Source: Thiosymbion sp942492625
Lineage (GTDB): Bacteria; Pseudomonadota; Gammaproteobacteria; Chromatiales; Chromatiaceae
Length of the DNA: 64,000 nucleotides
NCBI GenBank assembly: GCA_942492625.1
Contig: CALOFM010000050.1
Location: 49,587-113,586 of the forward strand
Direction: 5' to 3'
Shown here: positions 1-8,865 of the stretch, one piece after another
Layout: the number at the start of each line of letters is the position of its first letter
How positions within the stretch are numbered: the stretch's first letter is position 1
The notes under the pieces: generated by a model
Databases searched by the model: none
What the model saw: the letters and a program-made list of their open reading frames with translations, nothing else
Told to the model about the DNA's origin: nothing
Made by a program: the position numbers and the translations under genes

Positions 1-535
1 CGGGAAGCCCGTCGTTATCCAGATCCTTTGACCAGAGCGCCAGGGTGACGATAGGCACGTCGTCGATGCCCTTGGACTTGACCAGCGGCGGCATGACACC
101 GTATGGCATTTTGTCCATGTTGGAGGCGAGCTTATCGTTCACCTTCACGAGAGACGGACCCATATGCTCGCCCACGTCGAATTCGATAGTGACGATGCCC
201 ATGTTGCGCTGCGCCGCCGAGTAAACGTGCTTTACCCCCGGGATCTCGCTGATCATGCGCTCCAAGGGCTGCACGGCGAGGTTCGAGACCTGCTGCGCGG
301 AGGCGCCCGGATACTGCACCATGATGTCGATCATGGGCACGGAGATCTGGGGGTCCTCCTGACGTGGCGTCATGACCAGGCCGAGCAGGCCCATCAGGAG
401 CATGGAGACGAAGAACAGCGGAGAGAGGGGGGACCGGATGAAGAAACGCGCCGTCCTTCCAGCGATTCCGAGACTCTCTTCCGTGTACTTGGGTTCCTGA
501 TCCTCGGGTGTGCTCAGGGTCTCGTCTTCGTTCAT
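1..535 (-). CDS. RND efflux transporter permease, N-terminal part (cut by window edge)
   Basis: Inner-membrane pump subunit of a resistance-nodulation-division (AcrB/HAE1-like) tripartite efflux system that exports substrates using the proton gradient. Reading leftward from the ATG at 535, 178 codons are visible and the frame is still open at base 1. A short charged N-terminus is followed by a first membrane segment (around residues 38-55, ending LLGLVMTPRQEDPQ) and then the start of the porter domain, with the family signature YPGASAQQV and the helix leading to the IPGV motif. Eighty bases separate it from the adaptor gene upstream (616-1767), which reads in the same direction, so the two are probably one operon. 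The E-D-P-Q-I segment after TM1 is typical of heavy-metal and multidrug HAE-1 pumps. The substrate cannot be told. Confidence 0.9.
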   Translation of the reverse strand, partial: MNEDETLSTPEDQEPKYTEESLGIAGRTARFFIRSPLSPLFFVSMLLMGLLGLVMTPRQEDPQISVPMIDIMVQYPGASAQQVSNLAVQPLERMISEIPGVKHVYSAAQRNMGIVTIEFDVGEHMGPSLVKVNDKLASNMDKMPYGVMPPLVKSKGIDDVPIVTLALWSKDLDNDGLP

Positions 536-615
536 TAGCTAATACACCAAGGCGGATGGACACGCGGGCATGGATGGGCGCGCCGCCATGCCGGCAACGC
601 AGCGTTTCGCTCGGA

Positions 616-1767
616 TCAACGCCCGTCTTCGGACTGCTGCTGGGTGGACCAGCCGGCCGCGATTCCGGGAGGTGGGTCCGCCAGGATGCGCTCTCCCGGC
701 CGTAACCCGCTGAGCACCGTGATCAGCCCACCCGGAACGGGCTCACCTACGCGAATGAGCCGCAGCTCGGCATTGCCCTGCTCGTCCAGAACATAGACGC
801 CCGGCAGGCTTCCGTTGTAACGGATCGCAGAGGCGGGGATGATCGGGTTCGAACGCGCGGGCGCATTGAAGTCGGGCACCAAGACCTTCGCGTACATACC
901 CGGCTCGGCCATGCCCTGGGGCAAATCGAACTTGATCTTCACCGTATGGCGCTGAGGATCGGCCATGGGGAAAATCTGGGCGACACGCACCGGAACGCGC
1001 TGGTGGTTCACATCGAGCTCGGCATGAATCATCATGCCCTCGCGCAAGCCTGGACGCATTCGCGCGGGGACGTCCACCTCGACTTGCAGGTACTCGACAT
1101 CGGCGTAGCTCAACAGCGGCTGACCCGGCTGCACCGTATCGCCGACTTCGATAAACTTCTTGACGATGACCCCGTCGAAGGGCGCGATGCTGCGCGCGTC
1201 CCGCAACTTGGAGTCCAATGCCTGAAGCTCGGCCTGAAGTCGCATGAGGGCGCTACGCGCCTGCTCGATCTGGGTACCGGAGGAGTATAGATCCGCAGAC
1301 AACTCAGCCCCCCGCGAGCGTTCCCCAACGAAGTCCTCCATGGGGCGAGTGAACATCTGGTCGAACAAGTTGGGGACGGCCATACCACCCGGGGGGGTAC
1401 GGGAACGGGGCGCGAAGATCTCACGATTGTACTGCATGCCGGCATTTCTTAGCTGAGCGTCGGCACTGCCCATCTGCGCCAGCAGCGACTTGCGGTTGGC
1501 AAGAAGCTCGCGGTCATCGAGGGAAACGAGAAGGTCCTCCTTCTTGAAGGAGTCGCCCTCTATACCAGCCAGGTACTTCACTCGCCCCGGAAGCTGGGCG
1601 GCAAGCGTCACTTCCTTATAAGGGATGACGGTCCCACCCACCGAAACGGTCGGGGCGCCTTCCGCCTGCTTAACCACGAACTCGTTCGCGGCGGGCTTCG
1701 CACCAAGGGTCCCCGCCACCAACATGATGCTCGCCGCAAGCAATCCGCGAAAAATCGGTATTCCCAT
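616..1767 (-). CDS. RND efflux periplasmic adaptor (membrane fusion protein, HlyD/AcrA family)
   Basis: Periplasmic adaptor that bridges the RND pump encoded just downstream to an outer-membrane channel. The 383-residue product starts with a signal peptide (hydrophobic stretch about residues 9-24, ending GTLGAKPA). It then has the split lipoyl/biotinyl-like domain: a first half around residues 50-75 (LPGRVKYLAG, GDSFKKEDLL) and a second half around 190-215 (APFDGVIVKK, VGDTVQPGQPLL). The segment between is the alpha-helical hairpin, and beta-barrel and membrane-proximal domains follow. Length is normal for the family. It is first in a two-gene operon with the permease (535-1). No tolC-like gene is visible, so the outer-membrane partner must lie beyond the window or elsewhere. 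Confidence 0.92.
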   Translation of the reverse strand: MGIPIFRGLLAASIMLVAGTLGAKPAANEFVVKQAEGAPTVSVGGTVIPYKEVTLAAQLPGRVKYLAGIEGDSFKKEDLLVSLDDRELLANRKSLLAQMGSADAQLRNAGMQYNREIFAPRSRTPPGGMAVPNLFDQMFTRPMEDFVGERSRGAELSADLYSSGTQIEQARSALMRLQAELQALDSKLRDARSIAPFDGVIVKKFIEVGDTVQPGQPLLSYADVEYLQVEVDVPARMRPGLREGMMIHAELDVNHQRVPVRVAQIFPMADPQRHTVKIKFDLPQGMAEPGMYAKVLVPDFNAPARSNPIIPASAIRYNGSLPGVYVLDEQGNAELRLIRVGEPVPGGLITVLSGLRPGERILADPPPGIAAGWSTQQQSEDGR

Positions 1768-2319
1768 GAGCCTTGCTACCTGACTAAAACCTACATACCT
1801 TAGAAGTCGATCGTTCGGACGCGCGGCCCAATGCCCCGCCGGCGGGACGCATTCCCAGCCCTAACATCGCCGCGCTCGAAGCAGCCAGGATTGGTGTTCG
1901 GTCCACCGGCATTCGGTGAATTTCCCGCGCGCCACTTCATGATAAATTTCTCTTATAAACACATCCCAAGACCTGGGAATTATCACCAATCAGCCGCAAC
2001 ATTTCAACCGCATTCAACGAATAATGCAGATAAATCAGTCGCCTAATGCAATCTCTTTAGGGGCCGATAAAGGCTCTTTCCAACACCCGGGAACCCGTGA
2101 AACGACTCCGACATCGGGATAGCCGCAACCGCGAGGGACGTGATTATACGCCACCGCCAGATCGGAAATAGACTACCTTCCAAGACCCGTTGGGTATAAA
2201 ATCCGCGCGAGCCTGATCCGGAATTCAAGCCGCGCGCTCCCGGCCTTCGTCGCCTGCCGCATATCCGGAGCCCCCGTCCCCTACCCCTAATCGCGCTTCG
2301 AAGTGTGAGGAGCCTTCCG
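1768..2319. other. Divergent intergenic region, no gene seen
   Basis: About 550 bases separate the minus-strand efflux adaptor from the plus-strand GTPase gene. The short ORFs here have no recognisable family, no good ribosome-binding site and shadow-like composition. The part around 1930-2050 is distinctly AT-richer than its surroundings and probably holds the divergent promoters, but I could not pick out convincing -35/-10 pairs. Confidence 0.5.
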
Positions 2320-3807
2320 ATGCACCCTGCCGCAGACGTCGTCGAGCAACGCCTCAAGAACCTGGAAACCCATTTAGAGCAGGAGAATCCCGTCCTCCTG
2401 AGCACGGTCCAGAGCTTTCGTGTCCTGGACCGCGTTGCCCATCGGATGGGTCTGCTGGAGAAGGACCAATCGTTTGCGACCCAAATTCCTTGGTGGCCCC
2501 TGATTTCGGTGCTCGGCACCTTCTCGGCGGGCAAGTCCACCTTCATCAACCACTTCCTCGGAACGAAGCTGCAGCGCACCGGCAACCAAGCGGTCGACGA
2601 CCGCTTCACCGTGATCTGTTACAGCCGCGAGGCAACGGGACACGCCCTGCCCGGCGTCGCCCTCGACTCGGACCCGCGTTTCCCCCTCTATCAGATATCC
2701 AAGGACATCGACCTGGTATCGGAAGGCGAAGGCGAACGCATCGATGCCTACCTGCAGCTCAAGGCTAGTCCCAGCGAGCGGCTGCGGGGCAAGATCCTGA
2801 TCGACTCCCCGGGCTTCGACGCCGATGCCCAGCGTACCGCGACGCTGCGCATCACCGACCACATCATCGACCTGTCCGATTTGGTGTTGGTGTTCTTCGA
2901 CGCCCGCCACCCGGAGCCGGGGGCCATGCGGGACACCCTCCTGCACCTGGTCTCGGACACCATCAACCGGGCGGACTCGGGCAAATTCCTTTACATCCTC
3001 AACCAGCTCGATACCACCGCCCGCGAGGACAACCCGGAGGACGTAGTCGCTGCCTGGCAGCGCGCCCTGGGTGAAGAGGGCCTTACGGCGGGGCGGTTCT
3101 ACACCATCTATAGCCCGGACGCCGCCACCCCAATCGAGGACGAGGCCAAGCGAGCCCGCTACGAGAAAAAACGGGACGAGGACTTGAGCGAGATCCATAG
3201 CCGAATGCAGGAGGTGGAGGTCGAACGCGCCTACCGCATCGTTGGCGCGCTTCGCAAGAGCGCAGCAGATATCTCCGAAGGTGCCATGCCCCTTCTGCAA
3301 AAAGCGATACGCCTCTGGCGCAACCGCACCCTCGTCGCTGACGGGATCGTTTTCGGGCTATTGCTCGCCATTTTCCTCGTCTGGAGCATCGGCTCGGGCC
3401 ACTGGAGGGGTTTCGTCTACGAGCCGGAATGGCTCCTGTCGATCAAAACCATCGCCTGGGGACCGGAAATTTTGGCGGTCCTCTTGATCCTGATCGGAGT
3501 GGCGGCTCACCTTGGCATCCGCCGACTGGCGGCCAAGAGCCTCGGCCGTTGGATCCGCAAGCAGCAAAAGAAGGAAGGACTGCGCGGCAATCTCATCGAG
3601 GCCTTCGCGTACAACACGCGACCGTGGCGCCCGCTCTTCGCCCGCTCGCCCATCGGCTGGGGATCGGGAGCGAAGCGACGCCTGCACAAGATCACGGAGG
3701 ACTGCGACTCGTACGTCCAGACGCTTAACGACCGCTTCACCAACCCGTCCGGCGACGGTTTGGGGGCAAATCTCGGCAAACCGGAGCAAGCCGCACAGCA
3801 AAGCTGA
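2320..3807 (+). CDS. Dynamin-like/TrmE-type GTPase with C-terminal membrane helices
   Basis: A large GTPase of the bacterial dynamin-like kind, probably membrane-associated. I chose the ATG at 2320 over the upstream GTG at 2305 because a clear GAGGAG ribosome-binding site (2307-2312) sits seven bases before it. In the 495-residue product the P-loop is GTFSAGKST (about residues 66-74), the G3 motif is DSPGFD (about 163-168) and the G4 motif is NQLD in the stretch LYILNQLDT. Two hydrophobic helices follow at about 345-365 and 385-405, then a basic cytosolic tail (KQQKKEG). That layout of G domain, helical stretch and paired membrane helices suggests membrane tethering or remodelling. The downstream ROK gene is only 22 bases away but a functional link is not obvious. 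The exact subfamily is not identified. Confidence 0.8.
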   Translation: MHPAADVVEQRLKNLETHLEQENPVLLSTVQSFRVLDRVAHRMGLLEKDQSFATQIPWWPLISVLGTFSAGKSTFINHFLGTKLQRTGNQAVDDRFTVICYSREATGHALPGVALDSDPRFPLYQISKDIDLVSEGEGERIDAYLQLKASPSERLRGKILIDSPGFDADAQRTATLRITDHIIDLSDLVLVFFDARHPEPGAMRDTLLHLVSDTINRADSGKFLYILNQLDTTAREDNPEDVVAAWQRALGEEGLTAGRFYTIYSPDAATPIEDEAKRARYEKKRDEDLSEIHSRMQEVEVERAYRIVGALRKSAADISEGAMPLLQKAIRLWRNRTLVADGIVFGLLLAIFLVWSIGSGHWRGFVYEPEWLLSIKTIAWGPEILAVLLILIGVAAHLGIRRLAAKSLGRWIRKQQKKEGLRGNLIEAFAYNTRPWRPLFARSPIGWGSGAKRRLHKITEDCDSYVQTLNDRFTNPSGDGLGANLGKPEQAAQQS

Positions 3808-3829
3808 CCTCGGAGACGGAAACCTGCGA

Positions 3830-4814
3830 ATGGACCGAATAGAACAAATCATTCGTAGTCTTTTTTTCCGAAGAGTTAGCGAGAGCCTCGTTTTGGGCAA
3901 GCTGCGCATCGGTATCGATCTGGGTGGAACCAAGATCGAGGTCATTGCCCTGGACAATGAGCACGCCGTCCGTGCCCGGCACCGGGTGGATACACCGCGC
4001 CACGATTACGCCGGGACATTGCGAACAATCGCGAGTCTGGTCGCGAAAGTAGAGCGCGAGACCGGCCAGCAAGGCACGGTCGGCGTGGGCACGCCCGGAT
4101 CCCTGTCGCCCTTCACCGGCCGAATGCGCAATGCCAACTCGGTCTGGCTCAACAAAAAGCCCTGGACAAAGACTTGGCCGAGGCACTCGGCCGCCCGTGC
4201 GCCTTGCCAACGATGCGGACTGCTTCGCCCTCTCCGAGGCGGTGGATGGGGCCGCGCGAGAGGCGAACAGCGTCTTCGGCGTCATTATCGGCACAGGGAC
4301 CGGAGGCGGCATCGCGGTCAATGGGCAGTTGCTTTGTGGACCAAACCGCGTCGCCGGAGAATGGGGGCACAATCCCCTGCCCTGGCCGCGGGAGGAAGAG
4401 CTTCCCGGACCATCCTGCTACTGCGGCAGGCGGGGCTGTATCGAGACCTTCCTGTCCGGGCCGGGGCTCGCTGCAGATTTTCGGCGGGTATCCGGACGTG
4501 ACCTTGCACCCCGTCAGATCGTCGATGCCTCCGAACGAGGCGATGCGGACGCCAGTGCAACTCTTGAACGCTACGAGGAGCGCTTCGCCCGGTCGCTGGC
4601 CAGCGTCGTCAACATACTCGACCCGGAGGTAATAGTGCTTGGCGGCGGGCTCTCCAACCTCGAACGGCTCTACCGAAACCTTCCGGACCTGATCGGGAGA
4701 TACATCTTCTCGGATGGCTTACATATTGACCTGCGCCCGCCTGCTCACGGGGACTCCAGCGGTGTGCGCGGTGCAGCCTGGCTGTGGCAACCTCCCTTTG
4801 AGCGCCGATCCTAA
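3830..4814 (+). pseudogene. ROK-family sugar kinase with two apparent single-base deletions
   Basis: ROK kinases phosphorylate free hexoses such as glucose, fructose, N-acetylmannosamine or N-acetylglucosamine. The phosphate-binding motif GIDLGGTKIEV lies near the N-terminus, then GVGTPG, and in a later frame NDADCFA, GTGTGGG, the zinc-binding CYCGRRGCIE and VLGGG. These blocks lie in three frames. The frame changes once after NKKP (near 4158-4163) and again within RPVRLAND (near 4190-4196). Each change is explained by one missing C in a C-rich run. Restoring both gives an uninterrupted protein of about 305-328 residues, the usual family length. A TTG at 3893, just before GKLRIGID, is an alternative start that would match homologues better than the ATG at 3830. 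It is either a recently broken gene or an assembly error, and every catalytic motif is preserved. Confidence 0.82.
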
Positions 4815-5027
4815 CATTCCCCCATCAAAGAGCGTTTCGCCGGCAGCCGAAGTCGAGAGTCCAGCCGGAGCATCTGCTGCTCATGAGCTCACCCACCCAA
4901 GCTTCAAGATCGTCTAACAAAATCGTCCCGCTCCGGTGAGCGCTCGCCGGGGTCGAAAACATCGGCCGTTACTACTTGGCACGCAGGAGTTTATTCGCAC
5001 CCCGGGGATAAAAACAACACAAGCTCC

Positions 5028-5047
5028 ATGGTTGGCCATGCAACCAT
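5028..5047. repeat. Inverted repeat upstream of the Nudix regulator
   Basis: A perfect 7-base inverted repeat, ATGGTTG (5028-5034) and CAACCAT (5041-5047), with a 6-base spacer. It sits about 40 bases before the NrtR-like start and just left of a second dyad. It could be an extra operator or a small hairpin. No T-run follows, so it is not a convincing terminator. Confidence 0.45.
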
Positions 5048-5058
5048 AGGGTTTGACT

Positions 5059-5077
5059 TGGTGTAACAAACACACCA
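5059..5077. promoter_or_regulatory. Candidate NrtR operator (TGGTGT-N7-ACACCA)
   Basis: A perfect 6+6 dyad, TGGTGT at 5059-5064 and ACACCA at 5072-5077, lies 12 bases before the ATG of the Nudix-type regulator and upstream of nadA. NrtR regulators are known to bind palindromes upstream of NAD-metabolism genes, commonly including their own. Position and symmetry fit an autoregulatory operator that would control the regulator and nadA together. This is inference from the sequence; I cannot compare it with known NrtR boxes here. Confidence 0.5.
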
Positions 5078-5088
5078 TCTTGAAGAGC

Positions 5089-5770
5089 ATGGCCGAGCCA
5101 TTGTCCTACTGCTACCAGTACCCGCATCCCGCGGTAACCACTGACGTAGTCCTCTTCACCATCCGAGACGGCAGACTGCAGCTACTTCTCATCCGCCGCG
5201 GCGGCGAGCCCTTCAAGGGCCAATGGGCGCTACCCGGAGGATTCCTCGACATCGATGAGGACCTGGAGGACGGCGCACTGCGAGAGCTGGAAGAAGAGAC
5301 CGGTGTCAGCGGCGTGTACCTGGAGCAGCTGCGCACCTACGGCACGACCGGGACGCGACCCGCGCGAGCGCGTCATCAGCGTCGCCTACTACGCATTGGC
5401 ACCGTCTGAACGGTTGAAGCTGCAGGCGGCGAGCGACGCCGCGGAGGCATCCTGGTTTCCTATCGGCGACCTGCCGACCCTGGCCTTCGATCACGACGAA
5501 ATCATCGGCGCCGCCCACGAGCGCCTGGTGGCCAAGCTGGACTACTCGACCATCGCCTTCCAGTTCATGCCACAGCAATTCACGTTAGGCGAGCTACAAG
5601 AAGTCTACGAGATCCTCCTCGACGCCGAGGTCGACAAACGCAACTTTCGCAAATGGGCGCTGGCCCTCGAGCAAATCGTAGAGACCGGCGAGCAACGCAG
5701 ACGCGGCAATCACCGACCGGCCCGGCTCTACCGCCTCAAGCACCGGGACCGGATCGCCTTCATCAAGTAA
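5089..5770 (+). pseudogene. nrtR: NrtR-type Nudix transcriptional regulator of NAD synthesis, one frameshift
   Basis: NrtR proteins join an ADP-ribose-sensing Nudix domain to a winged helix and repress NAD biosynthesis genes. The N-terminal frame (from the ATG at 5089) carries an intact Nudix box at residues 51-73, G-x5-E-x7-REL-EEE-TGV. The C-terminal frame carries the winged-helix part typical of the family (YSTIAFQFMPQQFTLGELQ, then RNFRKWAL and a basic end). The two halves read in different frames, joined near 5340-5350 between LRTYG and RDPRERVIS. One surplus base, or two missing ones, explains it. Restored length is about 226 residues, normal for NrtR. The next gene is nadA, 14 bases on, which strongly supports the assignment. 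The complete Nudix box is of note because many NrtRs have lost catalytic residues. The ORF can extend to a TTG at 5053, but that would bury the dyad at 5059-5077. Confidence 0.8.
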
Positions 5771-5784
5771 TCCAGAGAATCAGC

Positions 5785-6855
5785 ATGTCCACCGTTACGC
5801 CAGAGAAAATCGCCGAGCATCGGATACGGGTCCCCAAGCACCCGCAGTGGCCTGCCCTGTCCGACGGCGAGAAGGGCGAGTTGAAGGCGCGTATCGCCCG
5901 GCTGCTCGCGGAGCAGGACGCTATCCTCGTAGCCCACTACTACACCGACCGCGACCTGCAGGAACTGGCGGAGGAGACCGGCGGTTTCGTAGCTGATTCG
6001 CTGGAAATGGCCCGCTTCGGCAGCGAGAGCAAGGCGTCGACTCTGGTCGTGTGCGGTGTGCGTTTCATGGGCGAGACGGCCAAGATCATCAACCCGGAGA
6101 AACGGGTCCTGATGCCGGACCTCGCTGCCACCTGCTCCCTGGACGAGGGCTGCCCGGCGGACGAATTCTCCGCCTTCTGCGACCGCCACCCCGACCGCAC
6201 GGTGGTCGTCTACGCCAACACCAGCGCCGAGGTCAAGGCACGCTCGGATTGGGTGGTGACCTCCAGCATCGCCCTGCCCGTCGCCAAGCATCTGCACGGC
6301 CAAGGGGAGAAGATCCTGTGGGCCCCGGACAAGCACCTGGGGCACTACGTGGAGCGGGCAACCGGCGCCGACATGCTGCTGTGGCCGGGCTCCTGCGTCG
6401 TCCACGAGGAGTTCAAGGGGTTTGCCTTGGAGAGGCTTCACCGACTGCACCCGGACGCCGCGGTCCTGGTCCACCCGGAATCGCCGGACGAGGTGGTTGA
6501 ACAAGCGGACGTGGTCGGCTCCACCACCCAGCTCATCAAGGCGGTAGCCGAGATGCCCAACCGAGAGTTCATCGTTGCCACCGACGAGGGGATTTTCTGG
6601 AAGATGCACCAGCTCGCGCCGGACAAGAAGCTGATCGCCGCCCCCACCGTAGGCGCTGGAGCGACCTGCGAGAGCTGCGCCCACTGCCCCTGGATGGCCA
6701 TGAACGCGCTGCAAAACCTGGAGCGAGCCCTGCTCACCGGCGGCCACGAGGTACATATTGACCCGCAGGTTCGGGGTCAGGCATTGCGGCCTATCCAGCG
6801 AATGCTCGACTTCGCACGAGAGCACGGCATCGGCGGCAACAAAGACTCCGACTGA
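5785..6855 (+). CDS. nadA: Quinolinate synthase A
   Basis: NadA condenses iminoaspartate (from NadB) with dihydroxyacetone phosphate to quinolinate, the first ring intermediate of de novo NAD synthesis, using an oxygen-sensitive [4Fe-4S] cluster in the cytosol. The 356-residue product has the three-fold repeated architecture of the family. Visible blocks are AHYYTDRDLQELAE (about 50-63), C90 in CGVRFMGETAK, CSLDEGC (C117, C123), GSCVVHEEF (C204) and CESCAHCPWMAMN (C295, C298, C301). The cluster ligands should be three of these cysteines, most likely C117, C204 and one in the last group. I chose ATG 5785, directly after the regulator stop, because homologues start near there; the open frame to 5653 runs inside the regulator gene. 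It is probably cotranscribed with and controlled by the NrtR-like gene. Confidence 0.96.
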   Translation: MSTVTPEKIAEHRIRVPKHPQWPALSDGEKGELKARIARLLAEQDAILVAHYYTDRDLQELAEETGGFVADSLEMARFGSESKASTLVVCGVRFMGETAKIINPEKRVLMPDLAATCSLDEGCPADEFSAFCDRHPDRTVVVYANTSAEVKARSDWVVTSSIALPVAKHLHGQGEKILWAPDKHLGHYVERATGADMLLWPGSCVVHEEFKGFALERLHRLHPDAAVLVHPESPDEVVEQADVVGSTTQLIKAVAEMPNREFIVATDEGIFWKMHQLAPDKKLIAAPTVGAGATCESCAHCPWMAMNALQNLERALLTGGHEVHIDPQVRGQALRPIQRMLDFAREHGIGGNKDSD

Positions 6856-7198
6856 GCTGAGACGGCGATCGAAGCCTTTGCGAGTCGCCGAAGCCCCCCG
6901 CATGCACGGTCGAGCCGGGAGCGGGGGCGAGCCTGAAACATCTGTGCCCCCCGGCAGCGATCCAGTCCCGTTTCTCGCACGGCGGGTCGTTCGCGCATCC
7001 ACGCCCGCGCCCACCCGAAAACACGTCATTTCCCCACAAACACCGGCCATTCTTGGCAAAGCGCCCGCGATATCTTAAGATCCGGGCAGAAAATCAGAAC
7101 GAGGATCACCCGACGACAAGGTCAACCGGGTATTTCCGCGCCCCGTTTTGTTTCGGGTCCGGAAGCTAGACGCCAGCATTTGGAGGACTATCGAGACC
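6856..7198. other. Intergenic region before the cytochrome/fcc cluster
   Basis: About 340 bases without a supported gene. The short ORFs on both strands show no family resemblance. A GGAGGA ribosome-binding site for the next gene lies at 7182-7187. No clear terminator for nadA was seen. Confidence 0.5.
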
Positions 7199-7768
7199 AT
7201 GTCCAACGGTTCTTCCCGTAAGAAAACTGTATTCTTCATTATCGTCGTGTTTCTGGTCGGCATGATCGCTGCCGGCCTGTTCAATATGGGCCTCGCGCAC
7301 ACGAACACGATGGAGTTCTGCACGTCCTGCCACACGATGCAGATACCGCAGAGAGAGCTTCAGGAGAACGTCCATTACAAGAACGCTTCAGGCGTGCAAG
7401 CCACCTGCGCCGACTGCCACGTGCCTCAATCGTTTGTACCCAAGATGATCGCGAAGGTGATGGCCACCAAGGATCTCTACCACGAGATCATCGGGACGAT
7501 CGATACGCCGGAAAAATACGAGGAACATCGTTGGGACATGGCGACCCGGGTATGGGCGAAAATGAAGGCGAACGATTCGCGCGAGTGCCGCTCCTGCCAT
7601 GATTTCGCCAACATGGACCTGACCGAGCAGGACCGCTCGGCCCGCAGCAAGCACGGTAATGCCCAGGACAAGGGCGAGACCTGCATCGATTGCCACAAGG
7701 GAGTCGCCCACGAAGAGCCGGACGAGCCGGACGACCTCGAGGAGAAAGAGGACTCCGACTCCGCATGA
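7199..7768 (+). CDS. NapC/NirT-type membrane-anchored tetraheme cytochrome c
   Basis: Membrane-anchored cytochromes of this family usually oxidise quinol and pass electrons to periplasmic enzymes. The 189-residue product has one N-terminal membrane helix (about residues 11-30) and four heme sites: CTSCH (41-45), CADCH (70-74), CRSCH (130-134) and CIDCH (162-166). It ends in a strongly acidic tail (EPDEPDDLEEKEDSDS). The ATG at 7199 is preceded by GGAGGA eleven bases upstream. The ankyrin gene begins at or just after its stop codon (an ATG overlaps the TGA) and fccAB follow, so the four genes look like one transcription unit. The context suggests a link between sulfide dehydrogenase and the quinone pool, in either direction, but this is inference. 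The acidic tail is an oddity that may mediate docking. Confidence 0.88.
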   Translation: MSNGSSRKKTVFFIIVVFLVGMIAAGLFNMGLAHTNTMEFCTSCHTMQIPQRELQENVHYKNASGVQATCADCHVPQSFVPKMIAKVMATKDLYHEIIGTIDTPEKYEEHRWDMATRVWAKMKANDSRECRSCHDFANMDLTEQDRSARSKHGNAQDKGETCIDCHKGVAHEEPDEPDDLEEKEDSDSA

Positions 7769-7806
7769 CCGTCACCCAGGAACAGACCGCACCGAGGCGT
7801 TGCCGC

Positions 7807-8751
7807 ATGAGAGCCAGACACTTCTCCATACTGCTCGGCCTGCTCGCCATCCTGGCCGGCTCCATGGTTTGGGCCAAGGGTTCCGATTTGAACAAGGAGC
7901 TTCGGCTTGCCGCGTCCATCGGCGACACCGAAGCGGTAGCTAAGCTGCTGGACGCCGGCGCCGACGTGGACGCCGCCAACGAGTTCGACAAAACGGCCCT
8001 GATGATGGCCGTCGAGGGCGACAATCTGGACACCGTCGCCCTCCTGCTGGCCAGGGGCGCCAATGTCAACGCACGCACTGTCGCCAGCTGCACCGCCCTG
8101 ACCTTCGCCGCCGAGAACGGGCACATCGGCATCACCGCACTGCTCATAGAGCGTGGCGCCAACGTTCACGACCGAACCCGCGCCGGGTGGGACGCATTGA
8201 TGATCGCCGCGCGCTACGGCATCACGGAGATGGTCGAGCAGCTCCTGTACCGAGGCGCCGATCCGAAGGCCGCGGACAAGGACGGGCGCACCTCCATGAT
8301 GCAGGCCGCTTCCAGGGGCCACGCAAAGACCGTCGAGCTGCTGGTTAATGCGCACGCCGACATGGAGGCAAGGGACAGGGAGGGGGCGACGGCGCTGATC
8401 ATCGCCGCGGGTGAAGGGCATGCCGAGGTTGTGAACACGCTCATTCTCAACGGTGCGGATGTCAACGCCAGAGACAAGCTGGGCGCCACCGCCCTGATTT
8501 GGGCCACCGGTCAAGGCCGGCCGGAGGTCGACGAGCAGCTCCTCAAACAGGGGGCGGACCCGAATATCCAGGACAGTGACGGGATCACCGCCTTGATGGA
8601 GGCCGTAACGACCAAGAACAACAATCTCATTGGCATCCTTTTAGAGCACAATGCGGACCCGGCCTTGAAGGACAGTCAAGGCCGCACCGCCGCCGATATC
8701 GCAAAAAAACAAGGCAACGACGAAGCCGTCGAGTTGCTTGCGCAGCGCTGA
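7807..8751 (+). CDS. Periplasmic ankyrin-repeat protein in the fcc locus
   Basis: A 314-residue exported protein made almost entirely of ankyrin repeats. The N-terminus MRARHFSILLGLLAIL ending SMVWAKG reads as a signal peptide. It is followed by about nine repeats of roughly 33 residues, recognisable by D-x-x-G-x-T-A-L-M and GHxxxVxxLLxxGAD patterns (for example LLDAGADVDAANEFDKTALM and LLKQGADPNIQDSDGITALM). I prefer ATG 7807 because GAGG lies nine bases upstream and the signal peptide then starts normally. An ATG at 7765 overlaps the previous stop and would add 14 residues. Ankyrin repeats mediate protein-protein contact. Sitting between a tetraheme cytochrome and the sulfide dehydrogenase, it may help assemble or protect them, which is inference only. 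Confidence 0.88.
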   Translation: MRARHFSILLGLLAILAGSMVWAKGSDLNKELRLAASIGDTEAVAKLLDAGADVDAANEFDKTALMMAVEGDNLDTVALLLARGANVNARTVASCTALTFAAENGHIGITALLIERGANVHDRTRAGWDALMIAARYGITEMVEQLLYRGADPKAADKDGRTSMMQAASRGHAKTVELLVNAHADMEARDREGATALIIAAGEGHAEVVNTLILNGADVNARDKLGATALIWATGQGRPEVDEQLLKQGADPNIQDSDGITALMEAVTTKNNNLIGILLEHNADPALKDSQGRTAADIAKKQGNDEAVELLAQR

Positions 8752-8770
8752 GCGCCGCGCATTCTGATGC

Positions 8771-8796
8771 AAGGGGCACCGCCGGGCGGTGCCCTT
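8771..8796 (+). terminator. GC-rich hairpin between the ankyrin gene and fccA
   Basis: A stem of at least eight pairs, GGGCACCG (8774-8781) with CGGTGCCC (8787-8794), with a small loop. Only a weak T-containing stretch follows, so it may be an attenuator or an mRNA-stabilising hairpin that sets a higher level of fccAB message rather than a full terminator. A TATAAA at about 8799-8804 could be a -10 element for fccAB, without a clear -35 partner. Confidence 0.4.
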
Positions 8797-8865
8797 GCTA
8801 TAAAACGGAGACTGTGAGCTCCGTACCATAAGTTGGCAAGTTTGTTTTTAACCAGAGGAGGTAAC

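Noticed and set aside
5728..7059. 443-codon minus-strand open frame over nadA
   Set aside because: Antisense shadow in GC-rich DNA; nadA has all cluster cysteines in the plus frame.
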